A stretch of DNA of 64,000 nt from NCBI GenBank assembly GCA_900314655.1, contig OMWC01000002.1, positions 152,633 to 216,632 of the forward strand, in the 5' to 3' direction. This stretch comes from an uncultured Prevotellaceae bacterium. Its GTDB lineage: Bacteria > Bacteroidota > Bacteroidia > Bacteroidales > Bacteroidaceae. Every line of letters begins with the position of its first letter. The stretch's first letter is position 1. The translations under genes were made by a program, and so were the position numbers. Of the stretch, positions 61,647 to 64,000 are shown piece by piece. The notes under the pieces are model-generated. The model saw nothing but the letters and a program-made list of their open reading frames with translations, was not told the origin of the DNA and made no database searches.

Positions 61647-61718
61647 TCCCCTAGTTGTCCCCCGAAATAGTCGCAAAGGGTCAAAAACTGTCCCCCGGGG
61701 ACAGAAAAAGTGTCCCTC
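61646..61718. promoter_or_regulatory. Cluster of GTCCCC boxes with a 17-bp palindrome
   Basis: GTCCCC occurs at 61646-61651, 61657-61663 and 61690-61696, and as GTCCCTC at 61712-61718; GGGGAC (61698-61703) is the inverted copy. The palindrome CTGTCCCCCGGGGACAG spans 61688-61704. TGTCCCCCGAAA and TGTCCCTCGAAA are near-identical direct copies. The cluster sits between promoter box and integrase start, so it may bind a repressor or the recombinase. Confidence 0.7.
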
Positions 61719-61753
61719 GAAACAAAAGTCGGTGGTAATTTCTAAAACGATTA

Positions 61754-62926
61754 ATGACTATGGCAAAGAAAAAATCAGCAAGCGTCCAAAGAGGACAAGT
61801 TAAGCTTCGCGAAAAGAAGCTTAAAGATGGAAGTTCAAGCCTGTACCTTGACATCAATGTTGGTGGCAAGCGTCATAAGGAATACCTGAAGCTTTATCAG
61901 GTAGTCCCTACTACTGCGCAGGAAAGAGAACAAAACCGTCAGGCTCTTGCAGCAGCCAATGCCATGAGAGCAAGACGTGAATTAGAAATCATCAATGGCA
62001 AATTCGACATCACACAACCCAAACAAGGCGGTGTTCGTTTCCTTGATTACTATCGTCAGATGTGTGAAGACCGTTTGAAGACTCCAGACTCAAATGGCAA
62101 TTGGGGAAACTGGCATAGCTGTTTGAAGCATCTGGAAGTTTACTGTGATGAAGCAACTACCTTTGATGATATTGATGCCGAGTGGATTCAGGGATTTAAG
62201 GATTATCTGAACACAGCAGAGAAAGATGCTCAGAAGAAAACTGACCCAAAGGTTTCTTATGTATTTGTTGGTTTGTCACAGAACTCTAAGGTATCGTACT
62301 TCAATAAACTACGTGCATGTCTTAATCAGGCATTTGAAGAACATATTATCGACAAGAATCCAATCAGAGGTGTCGAAGGATTTAAGCAGGAAGAGGTTGC
62401 CCGTGAATACCTGACCCTCGATGAAGTTAAGAAGATGGCTGCAACTCCATGTAACTATCCCATTCTAAAAGCGACATTCCTGTTCTCTTGTCTGACTGGA
62501 CTCCGTAAGAGCGACATCGAGAAATTGACATGGGGTGAAGTCCAGAAATTTGGAAAATACACTCGTATTGTTTTCAAACAGAAGAAAACAGGTGGTCAGG
62601 AATACCTCGATATTTCAGACCAGGCAGCAGCCTATTTAGGAACCCGTCGCAATGATGTTGACCGAGTGTTTGAGGGTTTCACCTATGGTGCATGGACTTC
62701 ACTCGAATTAAAACGATGGGCACTTGCAGCAGGTATCTCTAAGAACCTAACCTTCCACTGTGCTCGTCACACATTCGCTGTAATGATGCTCGACCTCGGA
62801 GCCGACATCTACACAGTCTCTAAGCTCCTTGGCCACAGAGAACTTTCGACAACTCAGATTTACGCCAAAGTTCTTGACAAAAACAAACAAGCAGCAGTCA
62901 ACTTGATTCCAGACATAAGTAAGTAG
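61754..62926 (+). CDS. Tyrosine recombinase/integrase of a Bacteroidota mobile element
   Basis: The 390-residue protein has an N-terminal AP2-like arm-binding part (VQRGQVKLREKKLKDGSSSL), a SAM-like core-binding domain (about 105-205) and a catalytic domain (about 215-385). The catalytic set is visible: Arg in LTGLRKSDIEK (about 250), His-x-x-Arg in HCARHTFAVMML (about 336), His in LLGHRELSTTQIYAKV and the Tyr nucleophile in TTQIYAKV. It excises or inserts an element such as a phage or conjugative/mobilisable element. Start at 61754 or 61760 (MAKKKS). It lies 243 bp downstream of mnmE, so it marks the edge of an accessory region that continues beyond the window. Confidence 0.93.
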   Translation: MTMAKKKSASVQRGQVKLREKKLKDGSSSLYLDINVGGKRHKEYLKLYQVVPTTAQEREQNRQALAAANAMRARRELEIINGKFDITQPKQGGVRFLDYYRQMCEDRLKTPDSNGNWGNWHSCLKHLEVYCDEATTFDDIDAEWIQGFKDYLNTAEKDAQKKTDPKVSYVFVGLSQNSKVSYFNKLRACLNQAFEEHIIDKNPIRGVEGFKQEEVAREYLTLDEVKKMAATPCNYPILKATFLFSCLTGLRKSDIEKLTWGEVQKFGKYTRIVFKQKKTGGQEYLDISDQAAAYLGTRRNDVDRVFEGFTYGAWTSLELKRWALAAGISKNLTFHCARHTFAVMMLDLGADIYTVSKLLGHRELSTTQIYAKVLDKNKQAAVNLIPDISK

Positions 62927-62947
62927 AATTCTCTATACATTATATAT

Positions 62948-64000
62948 ATGGTAACAAGACAAGAAGCAGTTTTGAGCTTTGTGAAGTTCAATAAGTTCGC
63001 GAAGCAACTCATATATGACATCTGCATAGGTGGAAACACTAAGTTAACATCATACGCTGAAGAATTGCTTCAATTCGAGCAGTGGAAGGAGGATATAATG
63101 CTCTACATTAACTTTAATCCAGACCCAATCATCATTGAGAAGATCGCGTCACTCGGTTCTCCTGAAATGTTAGAGAACTACATAAATGATGGAAAGGACA
63201 CACTTCCCCAAAATACTCTTGATGCCCTTACTGGAGTTGTTAATGCGATGAATTCTATTCATGATCTCTGCTATAACATCAATCAAGAGTCTAAAGGCAA
63301 ATTCAGATACTTGGTTGACGAATTTGCCAATGAGGAAGCTGCTGCCCTTTTTGATCGTGCAGTTAGTGCAGGCTATTTGACCGCTGAATATCAACCAAAG
63401 GGCGACACAGACAACTACACGCTGAAGATTATCGCCTTTGCCATTAGTGAACTACTTCATTTAACTATGCGACATAAATGGTCACATTTCGAAGAACAAT
63501 GGGGCATCAACAGGGCTAATAAACTTTCCACATTACCTATCAGCGAAAGGCAATTCAAAAGAGCCGGAAAACTTATGCAGCTCTATCCCGAAGTTGACTT
63601 TACTATGCTCACTGCACCAAATGAAGACAAATATTTTGATGCTGCCTATGGTGCCCGTCGTGTACGTGCGCTTTATCAAGAACTACTTGACCACGGCTAC
63701 ATAAGTCCTGATACTACGGTTGAAGACTTTCTCAGCATCTTCAACCTTGGAAACCAAACAACCAGGAAACCCATCGAATGGATGAAGAGTCAACAACACC
63801 TCTCCTACTTCATTTATTTTACATTCTCAAAGACAAACAAAGACTACTGGGTTAAGACTGTTGCATGTTTCTCTGTCAATGGTCATGCTCCTCATAAAGG
63901 AAGTCTGGTTACAGGTTTAGTGGCTATGCAGAGAAAGCCAAACTTTGGGACTTTCGATGTGGAATTAAAAAGAATCGCTTCGAAATACAATAACGGATAA
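62948..64000 (+). CDS. Protein of unknown function beside the integrase (350 aa)
   Basis: The ORF begins 21 bp after the integrase and its TAA stop is the last three bases of the window. The protein is soluble, mostly helical, with no signal (RQEAVLSFVKFNKFAKQLIY, TALFDRAV-like centre read as AAALFDRAVSAGYLTAEYQP, C-terminal NGHAPHKGSLVTGLVAMQRK). Its AT content is higher than in the core genes. I do not recognise the family. The place next to the recombinase suggests a mobile-element cargo or regulatory gene. Confidence 0.72.
   Translation: MVTRQEAVLSFVKFNKFAKQLIYDICIGGNTKLTSYAEELLQFEQWKEDIMLYINFNPDPIIIEKIASLGSPEMLENYINDGKDTLPQNTLDALTGVVNAMNSIHDLCYNINQESKGKFRYLVDEFANEEAAALFDRAVSAGYLTAEYQPKGDTDNYTLKIIAFAISELLHLTMRHKWSHFEEQWGINRANKLSTLPISERQFKRAGKLMQLYPEVDFTMLTAPNEDKYFDAAYGARRVRALYQELLDHGYISPDTTVEDFLSIFNLGNQTTRKPIEWMKSQQHLSYFIYFTFSKTNKDYWVKTVACFSVNGHAPHKGSLVTGLVAMQRKPNFGTFDVELKRIASKYNNG

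Noticed and set aside
1..64000. rRNA, tRNA and insertion sequence genes
   Set aside because: I read all gaps over 100 bp and saw no tRNA-like cloverleaf with a TTCGA arm, no rRNA segment and no transposase reading frame.

Overview
The window looks like chromosomal DNA of a Bacteroidota bacterium, most likely a Prevotella-like member of the Bacteroidales. Evidence seen in the sequence: repeated promoter boxes of the Bacteroidota form TAnnTTTG upstream of genes, few Shine-Dalgarno sites, and a gene set typical of the order (DUF4270 lipoprotein, GH97 enzyme, PPi-dependent phosphofructokinase, eukaryotic-type glycogen branching enzyme, cytosolic DPP III, fused NfnAB/GltD-like protein, reverse rubrerythrin, FadL-type porin). 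The genus is an inference. No rRNA, tRNA, CRISPR array or insertion sequence was found.

Layout. 1-1080: 3' end of a biotin-dependent carboxyltransferase/decarboxylase operon (carboxyltransferase, 51-residue subunit, biotin carrier). 1082-3797 (minus): MFS transporter, panB, HAD phosphatase. 3882-8534 (plus): compact run of lipoprotein, rsmG, MBL hydrolase, ruvC, ModF-like double ATPase and an exported protein. 8548-13353 (minus): membrane protein, branching enzyme, YhcH-family protein, exported MORN protein. 13464-14213: kdsB. 14619-17234 (minus): outer membrane porin and a Tyr/Trp/Gly-rich exported protein. 17368-18246: prmA. 18253-20753 (minus): GH25 muramidase and PPi-PFK. 20938-28219 (plus): acyltransferase, large amidase-like lipoprotein, YgiQ radical SAM protein, an overlapping PP2C-like gene and an orphan LuxR-type regulator. 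28437-35336 (minus): galE, guanine deaminase, GH97, AraC regulator, dapA, truA and an exported protein. 35902-38819: deoD, panD, panC and a half-length GT5 protein. 38872-43385: DUF4270 lipoprotein, a 40-residue protein, phytase-like protein, reverse rubrerythrin, Fur/PerR-like regulator, SGNH esterase. 43391-49645 (minus): hisS, purA, second Fur-type regulator, AlkD-like protein, DPP III, AraC-like regulator. 49794-61510 (plus): recQ, rplU-rpmA, serS, exported proteins, fused oxidoreductase, DUF486 protein, uridine phosphorylase-like protein, mnmE. 61511-64000: the left edge of what appears to be an integrated element (tyrosine recombinase plus an unknown gene).

The most unusual content is non-coding. 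Three intergenic regions (14233-14531, 35473-35824, 52444-52805) share one architecture although their sequences differ: an inverted repeat whose arms are built from roughly 8-bp units, an AT-rich interior, and beside it a tandem array with an exact 22-bp period. The 22-bp units fall into two families. Family A (14371-14518, and again inverted at 28222-28322) has the core AAAGTATCATCC. Family B (35693-35824, and inverted at 52444-52531) has the core TTCCAATGGG. I do not know a described element with this combination, and I treat it as the main candidate for a new system.

Other points of interest are apparently leaderless transcripts (genes starting at 3797, 3882 and 27632), a 152-bp out-of-frame overlap between ygiQ and a PP2C-like gene, a 14-bp inverted repeat bracketing the promoter of the amidase-like lipoprotein gene, and a cluster of GTCCCC boxes between the promoter and start of the integrase gene.
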